From contig OX579635.1 of NCBI GenBank assembly GCA_951230915.1, forward strand, positions 27,156,001 to 27,220,000: 64,000 nucleotides of DNA, in the 5' to 3' direction. The stretch comes from Antitrichia curtipendula. Its lineage: Eukaryota > Streptophyta > Bryopsida > Hypnales > Leucodontaceae. Numbering within the stretch: the first letter of the stretch is position 1; the number at the start of each line of letters is the position of its first letter. A program made the position numbers and the translations under genes. Of the stretch, positions 1 through 11,200 are shown piece after piece. The notes below the pieces were generated by a model that had not been told where the DNA came from, searched no databases, and worked only from the letters and a program-made list of their open reading frames with translations.

Positions 1-1
1 G

Positions 2-877
2 GGACAAGTTTTTGACCCCGTTAGCAACAGAACGTTCATGCTCGAGTTTCCATTCCTTCCTGAAAATAGCGTGCCTGTTGCCTCAGCAGGAGGTCTCGTA
101 TGTTTCTGTTGTGATTCAAGCAGCAATGGGGAAAATGATGTAAGCTTTTATGTGTGCAATCCCATTACAAAAGCGTGGAAGTTCGTACCAAGCCCATGCT
201 CCAGAGTTTCCATCGTAACTCTGGTTGTTGATTCGGAGTCGGGTTTTATGGGCTACAAGCTTTACGTGTTTTGCGAAGCCTCAGTTGTTCGCTGGCTTTG
301 GGTGGGGGTACTTGACCACTCGGCGATGGAGTACGACTCCAAGTTGAACCGCTGGAAAGATATTGGCGATGTTCACAGTGGCGAACAGTTTAAACCTGGG
401 AGTGTTTTTAAAAACGGAAAGGTCCATCTTCTGTCCTCAGAGATCGTTGAAGCTCTTGATGTACAACAGGGCAACTGGATAAGGGTGGACGGCGCCCCTG
501 CTTATGCATCCTGTGCGACCCTCCTTCAGCGAGAAGATCGACTATTGGTGGTGGGTGACATGGTACATCATAACGTGTTTCATCTCCCGAACTTGACAAG
601 TTATGTAGGCATTGTGATCTGGGAGTTTGATTCAGTGACCAAAGATTGGATTGAAGTTTCCCGAATGCCGGAGGCCATGGTAGACAGTTTCTCCTACTCT
701 TCATTCTCTTGTGTCATCGTGGGAGATTTTTTATACCTATTTTCTAGGAATTGTAGGTTACCTCATATCATGGTGTATTCGTTTTCTCAGCAGTTATGGT
801 CTCGTCGAACTAACAGGTGTGAGGAAGCTACCTCCAAGGTGTTCGCTTTCCATCCTACACTGGATGCCTGTGCATGA
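2..877 (+). CDS. F-box/kelch-repeat protein, C-terminal part (5' end outside the window)
   Basis: The frame is open from base 2, so the gene begins upstream; the first internal ATG is at 38 and the stop is TGA at 875-877. Seen: a stretch of about 290 residues in the style of plant F-box/kelch proteins. It has a VFDPVSNRTF segment, then SAGGLVCFC, then YVCNPITKAWK, followed by kelch-like blades with MEYDSKLNRWKDIG, VIWEFDSVTKDWIEV and MVYSFSQQLWS. In this family an N-terminal F-box recruits the protein to SKP1 in an SCF ubiquitin ligase and the kelch/galactose-oxidase-like propeller binds the substrate. The F-box itself would lie left of the window and is not seen. No intron is evident in the visible part. 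The substrate cannot be guessed. A kelch protein without an F-box is the main alternative. Confidence 0.85.
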   Translation, partial: GQVFDPVSNRTFMLEFPFLPENSVPVASAGGLVCFCCDSSSNGENDVSFYVCNPITKAWKFVPSPCSRVSIVTLVVDSESGFMGYKLYVFCEASVVRWLWVGVLDHSAMEYDSKLNRWKDIGDVHSGEQFKPGSVFKNGKVHLLSSEIVEALDVQQGNWIRVDGAPAYASCATLLQREDRLLVVGDMVHHNVFHLPNLTSYVGIVIWEFDSVTKDWIEVSRMPEAMVDSFSYSSFSCVIVGDFLYLFSRNCRLPHIMVYSFSQQLWSRRTNRCEEATSKVFAFHPTLDACA

Positions 878-1074
878 GCAAGTAGTCCGTGTTTTTGTTT
901 TGTTTTTTGAGATAGGGGTAAAGAAAACAAATGAAGAAGCACATTTCTATCGCAATGATCATATTTTTCTGTAAGTGCAGTATGGTGCAGATTTCAGTTG
1001 CTATCTCTTCCTTCCGAGGAGTTAAAGGCCCTTGGTGCTCCATTTAGGTTTTGAATGCCAAGTGATCATCAGCT
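878..1074. other. 3' flank of the F-box/kelch gene
   Basis: Probable 3' UTR and downstream sequence of the F-box/kelch gene. It is T-rich, and no conserved coding stretch or clear polyadenylation signal stands out. Confidence 0.4.
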
Positions 1075-2080
1075 TCGATGGTCACCTTCCCATGTATATT
1101 CTATAACTTCCATATGAAGCAACTGCCGCCCAAGCATTTTGGAGTAGTTGAACAGGACACAGGGTTTCTTTGTTTGCTTGTTTCTAGAATTTGTCCTTCA
1201 CAGATATGTATATCAGCTTACAGTGCTCTGAGGACTTCATCAATGTAATTCAAATAGGTTGTTGTCATCTCACTGTATCATGTTGCAGAAGATGCTTTTG
1301 ACAAGCCTTTGCAATCTGTAGCTTTCTTTTCTTTCATATTAAGGTCCATATCAGTGCACGTGCATACGTTCATGAACTGGGAGATGTTTATAAGCATCGG
1401 GATCTATGTCTGCACTAGCATGAAGGAATCCTATAATTGGGAGTTCAACAAACCCATGTAGGAGTGAAAAAATGTATGCCTCCATTGGATGAATTGTTTG
1501 TCATCTTCTGTTTCATGTCCATGCTACAAAGTCATGAAATGTCTACCCACCCTTCTTTCAACTTCCCAGCTAAAAGGCCATTGTGTATTAGTTATTAAGA
1601 ATCTTAAGGGCTTTTTTTTATTGGCTTTATGGTGCTAGATTGCACTAGGAAAAAATAATTGACTAAAAAATGGCAGAAAATCGTGAAGTTTTTAGTCAAA
1701 AAACTTGGAATAAAAAAAAAATCTTGGATGAAATCTTCAGATTGTGGATGAAAATAGGATTATAGACATGTGAAATCATTGATCATGTGCTAATGTAATA
1801 TTTTCTATCCAATATGTGAATGAATGCAGAAATTTGGAGCACCACTAAAAACTTTTGTATTACTACTTTGGCACTTCATAAGAAATGAAAAAAAAAAAAT
1901 TGGCATTTAATGGAACTGATTGCTTTGAGAGGCTAGCAGTTATTGTCTAGATTAGAAGGGGAGCCTATGACCGTCTCTCATCCACCCCTAACTATCCAGG
2001 TCTCATCCATCCACGTTTCACAATAATCGGGGGTTGAAGACCTAAAGCTGGAGGACCAACATCATGTTTCTAATGTTGGG
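1075..2080 (+). repeat. Direct repeat, copy 1 of a diverged duplication of about 1 kb
   Basis: This segment aligns by eye, in the same orientation and order, with 3365-4345. Shared blocks include TATATTCT[A/G]TAACTTCCATAT near 1095 and 3375, CCCAAGCATTTTGGAGTAG near 1131 and 3424, a block with CATGAAGGAATC near 1420 and 3706, TCATGTCCATGCTA near 1513 and 3812, and GGGGAGCCTATGACCGTCTC near 1959 and 4215. The copies differ by many substitutions and small indels, so the duplication is not recent. No open frame is shared. Confidence 0.85.
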
Positions 2081-3364
2081 CCTCAGTTGTTGCCATTAGT
2101 ATGCATTGCACATTGTTTGCCGTGGAAGCTTTTGTTTCCGAGTTGGAGCGTTGTTGTCAATTTGGGAAGAAGCGTTAGGTTTTTAAATAAACAATCTTTT
2201 CTTGCTTTATTTTGAAATTTAAAGTAAAAAAATAAATTTTCTTATTTTTTTGTATAAATTGAGTAGAATTATATATATAATTTTCTTGTCTTCTCATGGA
2301 ATTTGAATTGTCCAAGAGCTCCAATTACTTCACGTTTGACTGAGTATGCTTCAATTGCATTGTAGTTGTTTGGCAATGGCTTGCACGAGCAGATAGAGAG
2401 CCGCAATGGCGTCTTGTGCTAAACAAATTTGGAAGGTGCGTTTCTGCTGTTGTTTGTATCTGGTTGTTTACTTTGGCTTGGTGGAGGTCATATGCCTATG
2501 GAATCTTGAATCAACTCACCCGTGGCTATATGTTTTTGGATCAAAGATTTAGTCTGCTCTGTTGTGTGCTACAATGTGAGGTTCTATCATGTTGTGGTGT
2601 TCATATTTTTATTTGTTGTTGGAAGTTTTGATTTTTCCTTGATTTGTTGGTTTGCATTTTAGTTTGTTGACTTTAGGTAGATTCCCTTTACATTTAGGTT
2701 GCCAATGTTATGCTCTACGTGATTTTGAGTCTCTTGCAACATCCGCATTTATTTGGGAACTCTTAGTGATTTCTTTAGTGTTATTGTTTTGAGCTTAAAT
2801 TGCTTAGGTGTTGAATTTGTTGCTATTTACTTTTGGAGTCTTCCCTATATTTGGCATTTGTTTTATTTTTGTCTCTGATTGGAATTTTTTTTTATGCTTT
2901 TTGGATAAATATTTTTAGTTCTCTTTCCTTGTTGAAGTATAATGCACACACAATTTAAAGATTTGTTTTCGAAGTGGAGCTTTTAATTCTAAAATACTAC
3001 TAGAAAGTGGCCACTATTGTTGTGACTTCAAAGTCTTTTGTTGATCCTACGTTGTTGTGCTCATACTTAATTCTTATCCGTTAGGGGATGCATGTAATTC
3101 TTGTTGTATGTATCAAGTCTCACATCAACAATCATTTGGTGATTTGGGGAACCTTGTTTGAGGCGCTGGTAGAAATTAGGATTTAGGTGCAAGATGTCGG
3201 ATTTAGCTTTTTAATCCTAAGACTAGACTTCCAAAAGGGTTCTCCAAAAATATATAAATTACTAAAAATAGCAATTTGGTTGGATTTTACTTAACTTCAA
3301 AGTTTTTGAAACACTAGAATCTGGTGCCTCAGGCAGTTAGGGGTTAATCATCAACTTTGATAAT
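2081..3364. other. T-rich spacer between the two repeat copies, no gene seen
   Basis: About 1.3 kb that separates the two copies of the duplicated block. It is rich in T runs with scattered short open frames that show no family resemblance. A TTAGGGGTTAA close to 3341-3351 resembles the right terminus of the TTAA-flanked elements found elsewhere in the window, but I found no matching left end. Confidence 0.5.
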
Positions 3365-4345
3365 AACGTTTCTATGTATATTCTGTAACTTCCATATCAA
3401 GTAACTGTTTTAGAAGAGTTGGAGCCCAAGCATTTTGGAGTAGCTGAATATGACGCAAAAATTACAGTTTTCTTGTTTTCTTGTTTCTAAAATTTGTCCT
3501 TCACATATATATGCTCTAAGGACTTCATCTATGTAATTTAAATAGGTGGTTGTTATTTCACCATATTATGTTGGAGAAGATGCTTGTGACAAGTTGGTGC
3601 AATCTGTACCTTTTTTTCTTTCATATTAAGGTCCACATCAATTCAAGTTTTTACATTCATGAATTGGGAGATGTTTATAAACATTGGGACCTATGTCTTC
3701 ACTAGCATGAAGGAATCTTGTAATTGGGATTTGAACAAACCCATATACATGGCCAGCTGGATTTGACAAAAAGTATGCCTCCATTGGGTGAATTATTTGT
3801 CATCTTCTATTTCATGTCCATGCTATGAAGTCATGAAACATCTACCCACCTTTCTTCCAACTTCCTAGCTAAAAAGGCCATTGTCTATTAGTTTTTAAGA
3901 GTCTTAAGGTTGTTTTTTTTGGCTTTGTGGTGCAATTAGAAAAAAATAATTGGGCTAAAAAATGGCAAAATTTTTGAATAAAAATAAAATCTTGGATGAA
4001 ATCTCTAGGTTGTGGATGAAAATAGAATTATAGACATGTAATCTATGCTAATGTGATATTTTCTATCCAATATGTGAATGAATGCAAATTTTTGGAGCAC
4101 CACTAAAAACTTTTGTTGCCACTTTGACACTTCACAAGAAATGAAAAAAAAAGCCCTGCCCTTTATGGAACTGATTGCCTTGAGAGGCCAACAGTTACTG
4201 TCTAAGATTAGAAGGGGAGCCTATGACCGTCTCTCATCCATCCCGAACTATCCATCTCTCATCCATCCACGTTGCATTGGGGGCTGAAGACCTAAAGCTG
4301 GAGGACCAGCGTCACGAGCCTGCTTGCCTCGAGCCGGGCTCAATG
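3365..4345 (+). repeat. Direct repeat, copy 2, abutting the LDL3 5' region
   Basis: Second copy of the block at 1075-2080. It ends where the sequence becomes GC-richer and turns into the probable promoter and leader of the LDL3 gene. The last shared stretch reads GACCTAAAGCTGGAGGACCA at about 2039 and 4286. The gene-proximal copy may therefore contribute upstream regulatory sequence, or the gene-distal copy may be a relic of an older upstream region. This is inference. Confidence 0.8.
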
Positions 4346-5292
4346 TTTCTAATGTCGGACCCAAGTCAAATCTGTCACCCGCCCTTTCACTTGCCTCGGC
4401 GTAGCTGCGCCATTTCCCGAGCTTTCTCCCGACCTCCGAAACGCGCCATTCCGTGCAGATTTCGGTAAGAAACCCTGGTTTTGGCTGCTCGCTGTACCGC
4501 TCTTTGTCGAGACGTTTCTGTTTTTCCAGCTGGCAGTGGAGAGAGAGTGACGGATGATTGAGCGATGTGTCGATACGGCCTTAGGTTTACATGGCTTTGT
4601 AGATTTGCGAGTTTGGCACGACTATTTTTAATCTTCGCATCGCTCGTGTGTGCAATTTCGTGCAACCTTTCGGTTCACAGTGTTGCAGTGGTATTTGATT
4701 TTCTCGGAGTGACTTGGGATTGGTTTTCCCGACTCTGTATCCACCGGAAGATGTGTTTGGTCGAAATCTCCTGTTGGTGGGGACCGACCTTCTGGTGCTC
4801 TTGGTTGGTTCGTATGCGATAGTTTCTCTTTGCCTAAAATCTATTGCAAGTGTGGGAAGGTGCAATTTGGCATGAAATTGTGAGGTCCGTGGTGGCGACA
4901 TCCGTGGTCCTTGCCATGCACTTCGATAAACCACAAACCCTAATTGGTGTCAAAAGCAATGAGCAGGGTTAGGTTTTCCGGTGCACTGTTTTTCTGTGCA
5001 TAGATTTGTTTTTTTTGTGGGGTGGATCCGATGTTGGTATGAACCGTGAGTAGGTTATTTTTTTGAGAATGTGGAATGGATTTGCTACTTGGAGCAGGGG
5101 AGAAACGCTTTAGCTTCATATCAACGTTGCCGACAAATGTGGAGAACCAGACCTTCAAGGATGTTGAAAAGGCAGCAAGGAAGCTGGAGACGCTAATCTA
5201 GCCTTTGGAGCATACAAGTCTATGACTACGGGGGTTTGCTGGTGGCAGCTATGGATTGGCATGTTGCATAAATTTCGTGCCCCAAAGAAGTG
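4346..5292 (+). promoter_or_regulatory. Probable promoter and 5' leader of the LDL3 gene
   Basis: This stretch is GC-richer than its surroundings and leads into the first LDL3 coding exon. A donor-like GTAAG occurs at 4466-4470, so an intron in the 5' UTR is possible. Upstream ATGs are present, including one at 4565 that opens an 85-codon frame. Whether that frame is in the mature leader depends on the unproven leader intron. No TATA box is obvious. Confidence 0.5.
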
Positions 5293-8200
5293 ATGGAGGA
5301 AGATTACGGTGGTCAGAGGTCAGACACGGATGTGTCTGCGCCGATGGCCCCGGGTGTTTCCTCATCCCCTGCCACTCTCATCTCCAACGCACATGAGGTC
5401 TCTCTTCCAAAGCATTCGATCCTTGGTGTTAGAGATAAGAGTGACTCGGGTGTTTTGTCTTCTGAGGTGCCAAAACAAGTCATTGTCCTGGCTGAGAAAC
5501 CTGCCGAAGCTTCAGAGGACGGAGGGATCCTGTTAGCTGACGAACTGAAGGCATACGATAAGGTCGGTGACTACTGCATGGGTGCCGGCGTAGATGTCCA
5601 GGAGGTGTCCACGCGAAAAGGAGCCGATATCACAGAAAGTCGGCAAGAAAATTCCAGTTTGGATAACGGAGCCATGGTGAAGGAGAACGGGACTGACATC
5701 AAGGATCTGGGAGTATTGTTGGCGGATTCTCTTGATGATGACCAGCCCTTGTGCATGGTGTTTAAGAAGGGAAAGTTGGGGGAGGATGCTCTAGTGGCAC
5801 TTGTTGGTAGGAAGCCGACCGAGGAGCGAAGTTCTTCTCCCCAGATTGTTTTGCCCTCTTCTGTTAGTTCGCCAGGAATGGACAAAGTAAAAGCTTCTGT
5901 AGCGGAGTGTGCAGAGGGGGTTGTTAAGAAGATTAGGCACAGTGAAGGGGGTGTTGTAAAGTCTATCACGTTGAAGAACCGTCCAAACAACGGACTTGAG
6001 AGGAGTAGTAGGAGAGGGAGCATGGAAGCGCGGAGGGCTCCTCGGCATGCTAAGAAGCGCAGGTATTGTTTATGTCTTATTGTCTATTTCACAGGGAATC
6101 CCCTTTGGTGTGTATTTTGCTCTTTCTTTCTCTTTTGTGGATTATGTTGGAAAGGAAATTCTGCTTCTGTAAGGTTTGTTGCGTTGCTAGGGTTTGATGT
6201 TATTGTAGTTATCGGCGGCCTATCGTTGCAAAGATTTATCATATGCGCTATTTTATTGTAAGTTCGCGAGCCATCTTACCTTTCGCGATATATTGCTGAC
6301 GTTAGGTTCTCCCCTACTTTAGTTTTTCTTTCGATGTATGTTTATGCTTCCCTCCCGTTATTGCGCCAACATTTGAAGCAGAGCCTTACGTCCGCTGTCT
6401 CATTGAACTCAGATAACAAGTCTTTGCAATCATCTAGTCGCGCTTTCCAGCGTAAAGCATGCCTGCGTCTTACTTTTATATATTTCACGATATGTGTTAG
6501 TTAGGTTTCATGGCGTCCTTCATATGGAGTTTGTGCACACCAGGTCCTTCCTTCTCCTTTCATACACTGACATAATCTTCTGTAAATGCTCCTTATCAGG
6601 CACGATGATATGGCTTACGAGGGCGACATGGAGTGGGATGTTATTATGGGAGTGTCGGAGCCGCCGACGGATTGGAACTGGCACCCGGAAAAGGATCGAC
6701 TGAGTAGAGGGCGCGGCAAGGGTGGTTTGGCGCTATCTTCACACGGTCAGATATTTCCTGGGGAGGCTGCGGCGGTTGCAGCAGGTCTACGAGCCCGGAC
6801 TCTCAGTGCCGCTGAGAGAATCTGCTTCAAGGATGCCCTAAAACGACGAGGAGGCCTTCAGGAGTATCTGGAGTGCAGGTCTTGCTCTACATCTACGTTT
6901 AGTTGATGAACTTGATGTGGCGGCTGGTGCACTTTCTTTCTGCTAGAGGAACTTAGGGGATAGCTATGTGATTATATGCTTAGCAAAGCACCTGGCGACA
7001 TTGTGAGTCTTGCCTTATGTAGGAAGATGTAAGCAATGATTCCTTGTGTCAGGATGTACGATTCTGGTTTAAAGAGGGAAGAACTTCCGGATGTGGCAGG
7101 AATCTAGTGCTAGGACTGTGGGAGAAGGACGTGCAGCATTTATTAATGGTGACCGACTGTGGTGTATCGGAGGAAGCATTCGGGGAGGAGCCGGCTCGAG
7201 CTTCTCTCGTTCGTGAGATATACCGATTTCTTGATTACCATGTAAGCTTAGTTTCAATGCCGTAGCCTTGCGTGCTTTTCAGTTTGTAGCCAGAAATTCC
7301 AGTAATGATGAGAATGGTGTATGAGGTCAAGTAGTTTTCCTTTACTGCGACCTACTGCTATGTTCATCAGTTCAAAGTAATTTTTTATGGAGGCAACCGG
7401 CGGGGTGGTCAGATGTATCATGCATTTTCTTTGCGTTCTTTAGAGACGCTCTGTGCTGGTGATCGTGTTCGCAAATTTTAGTCCATGGTGTCCAGCGAGA
7501 AATGATTGTTTGGTAGTTGACAACAGTCCAGGACACGCACCTCGTCTGAATGTCTTCAACTTGCTGATGGCATGGACGGCTATGTTCATAGTGATTTGTT
7601 ATGGATTATGAATTTATGTAGTTATGATTCTAGATTGATGTGAGCACTAGTCCTTTGTTCATGTCCTGCAGGGCTTCATCAATGTAGGTGTGGCAACCAA
7701 GCGGCAGAAGCACACACTGTCCTTGACTGGTTACACTCCCCACTCTGATGGTAGTTTGACAGCAAGTCAGGATGGCGATTCAATGTTTGAAGAAGCAGAG
7801 ATGGAGGTGGCTGAAGAGATGGCATTGATTCTCGGTTAGTGGATCACATCTCTTCCCTACCTATGGTGGTCCACCGACATCGATATCTAGGTTTGATAGG
7901 TTTGTGTGACCGGTGACCAGGTTTTGATAATTGCAACTTTTCGGAGTCATTTCCAATTGAATACCTCTAGCGAGTGGATAGTTGATGATTTAACCTGCGA
8001 GCCTGAATGCTCGTGGGTATGGTAATGTGTTGAAGATCACCTGCACTCTTACCTGTAGCCATCAGTTGTATAGGGGCATTTGCTTGTTGGCTATGCGCTT
8101 GCCGTCGATCACACTGCGAACGTCCTTTGCCTTCCCAAGTTTTGGGCCTGAATTGTTTGCTACCTCTCTAAGAATTACTGAGAAATTTTAGGAGGACATG

Positions 8201-11200
8201 CGATTGTCTTGTATCTTTGAGCTTTCCAGTCTGCAGAGGTATTTACTCTTCGGGAACATTCTTCAGGTCAAATTCGAGGAAATCCGGCTTCAGTGACAGT
8301 GAAAGAGGAGGGAGATGGGTCAACGGGGATCGCCGAAAACGGAAGCAGTGTCACCCATTCGCAGACGAAAGGAGTTATCGATGGAGAATCATTACCTATG
8401 GATATTGATGTTGGTCCAAACGTGGACACAGTAGACTCCACCTCGGAGATCGACCAAGACAACAAGGAAGATTGCAAGACGCTGCTTTCTTTTTCGAGCA
8501 GAATGGTGTACAAATCGGAGATTGTCGAGAAATCCAATAACGATGGGGAGGTGGAAAACGAGTTTGACGATATGGCTACGCTAGACCAAGTATTCGCCCG
8601 CAAGCGCCCCGGGTTGAGCTCGAAGATGAGTAAGGGTGCGACTGCAGAGAGCGTGAAATCCAAATCGCTCGACATGGGGCTAGTCAAAGATGAGCTGGAC
8701 GAGTTCAAGAGCGCGCAGGTGTTACACGACTTGCACAAATGCGACGCACCTGTGGAAGGGCTGGTGGCGCTGAGGGCAGCAGCACAACTGGAGAGGGAGC
8801 GCAGCTTCAAACTCGAGCAGGAAGGTGCGAAGCGTGTGATTGTGGTCGGTGCCGGGCCTGCGGGTCTCTCTGCGGCGCGGCATCTCCGACGGATGAATTA
8901 CCAAGTTACGATTCTGGAGGCTCGGCATCGCGTGGGCGGGCGGGTGTTCACGGATAGGAAGACGTTCTCTGCACCTGTGGATTTGGGGGCAAGCATCATC
9001 ACAGGTAAAATTGATTAGGAACGGTCACGTATGTAGGACGCAGCAGAGTTGTTGTCGTGGTGTCATGTCCTCGCTTTGGATTCGAAGTGGAAACATGGTT
9101 GTATTTTTAGTGGAGATTTATGTTTCTCGTGCCCAGTAGATCTGGGTTTGTTGAAGTGAACGTATGAGAGGTACATTACAGAAGTTATGGAATATGATTG
9201 TGAATTACGTTGGTAGACTTGGAAAATTGAGTTTCAACTTATCCAAGAAAGAAGCCATTTTCTGTCTTTGTTGCAGGTGTTGAGGCAGATGTGGCAACAG
9301 AAAGAAGGGCCGACCCATCTGCTCTTCTGTGCAAACAACTCGGTTTGGAGCTGACCACTTTGCGCGGAGATTGCCCGCTTTATGACTCCGTGACGGGGGA
9401 GAAGGTCGCTCCCGATCTAGACGCCGCTTTAGAGGCTGAATACAACAGCTTGCTCGATGACACGGTGTTGTTGGTTGCTCAGAATGGGGATACTGCGATG
9501 CGCCTCTGCCTGGAAGAAGGCCTGGAACAATCTCTCACGAAAAGACGTGCTGTGCGTGGTGCCCAACGATCTGATCTCTCCAATACGGGAGGGGATCCGG
9601 GAGAGGGCAAGAGTGGGATTGAGATGGAGAGCGAAAGTCTGTTATTAGAAAAGCTCTCGGTGGAGGAATCGCGGAGGGTGGTAACTACAAGCGATGTGAT
9701 ATGCGAGACACTGACAGCAAGCGACCCTTCTGAGAACCTGGCGATAGCAGAATCGGCGAGTGACGAGCAGGCCGGTACGAGGTTGGAGGGGTCAACCTTG
9801 AGAAATGGATCGACTGCCATGGAGCGTGGGAGCGTGGATGAGCAGAACCTGAGCCAGTTGGAACGGCGAATCATGGACTGGCATTTTGCAAACCTGGAGT
9901 ATGGATGTGCTGCGGAGCTGAACGAGGTGTCGTTACCTTACTGGAACCAAGACGATGTGTACGGAGGCTTCGGAGGTCCTCACTGTATGATCAAAGGAGG
10001 GTACAGTCGACCCATCGAGGCATTGAGTGAAGGTCTGGATATTCGATTCGGCAGGGTCGTGACGGAGATCAGCTACAGCTCGAGCGAGGGGAAGGTGAAA
10101 GGGGAGGTGAAGCGAGAAGTGAACGTGGCAGCAGAGAGTGGGGAGGAGTTCAGAGGCGATGCAGTCCTGGTAACCATACCGCTAGGTTGTCTGAAAGCCG
10201 GGACCGTCCAATTCAGTCCTCGATTGCCAGAGTGGAAAACTGCTTCGATAGAGCGACTGGGATTCGGGGTTTTGAACAAAGTGGTGTTGGAATTTCCGAC
10301 GGCTTTCTGGGACGAGAGTGTGGACTACTTTGGAGCGGCGGCCGAGAGCAGGGAGCTTCGGGGGAAGTGCTTCATGTTCTGGAACCTGAAGAGGACGAGT
10401 GGATACCCCATTCTGGTGGCGTTGGTAGTGGGTAAGGCTGCAAAGGAAGGAGAGAGAGGAGAGAGCGGGGAGCTGGTGGAGCACGCTGTTAAGATTCTGA
10501 AGAAGCTTTTCGGAGAGGAAGCCGTGCCGAAACCGTGCGCGTCCGCGGTGACGAACTGGGGAGGTGACTGCTACAGTCGGGGAGCTTACTCGTATGTGGC
10601 GTTGGGGGCGTCGGGAGAGGATTACGACATTCTGGCGCGCCCAGTGGATAATTGCGTGTTCTTTGCAGGGGAAGCAACTTGCAAGGAGCACCCGGACACG
10701 GTGGGGGGTGCGATGATGAGTGGTTTACGGGAGGCGATAAGGATGATTGACATCATGGAGAATCGCGGGGATAGCATGGCAGAAGCGGAAGCTCTGGCGG
10801 CTGCTCAGCGGCAATCCGACAGTGAGAGGAATGAGGTGAGCGTCGTTGTTTTCACGGTGGGGTGGGTGGGGTGGGTGGGTGGGATGGGGGTGAAGGCATC
10901 AGAGATCGACGGTGCTGGAGTACTTGCGAACATGACTAAAATCAAAAGTAAACAGAATTCCTATTCCTGTTGTTAATCATGTGTGTCGTTTGTGCAGGTA
11001 AGAGATATGATGAAACGGTTAGCAGCGGCTGAGCTTTCGAATGTATTGAGGGGAGAGACGCCGCCTGTAAATGGCGAACAGGGACCTCTGAGTCGTTCAG
11101 AGCTTCTGAAGGACATGTTTGGTCATGCAAAGACGACAGCAGGACGACTTTTCCTAATCAAGGAGATGTTGCAACTACCAGTCTTTCCTCTTAAGGCATT

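Noticed and set aside
4565..4822. 85-codon frame upstream of LDL3
   Set aside because: No family resemblance, and a donor-like GTAAG just upstream suggests it may lie in a leader intron. Noted under the leader only.
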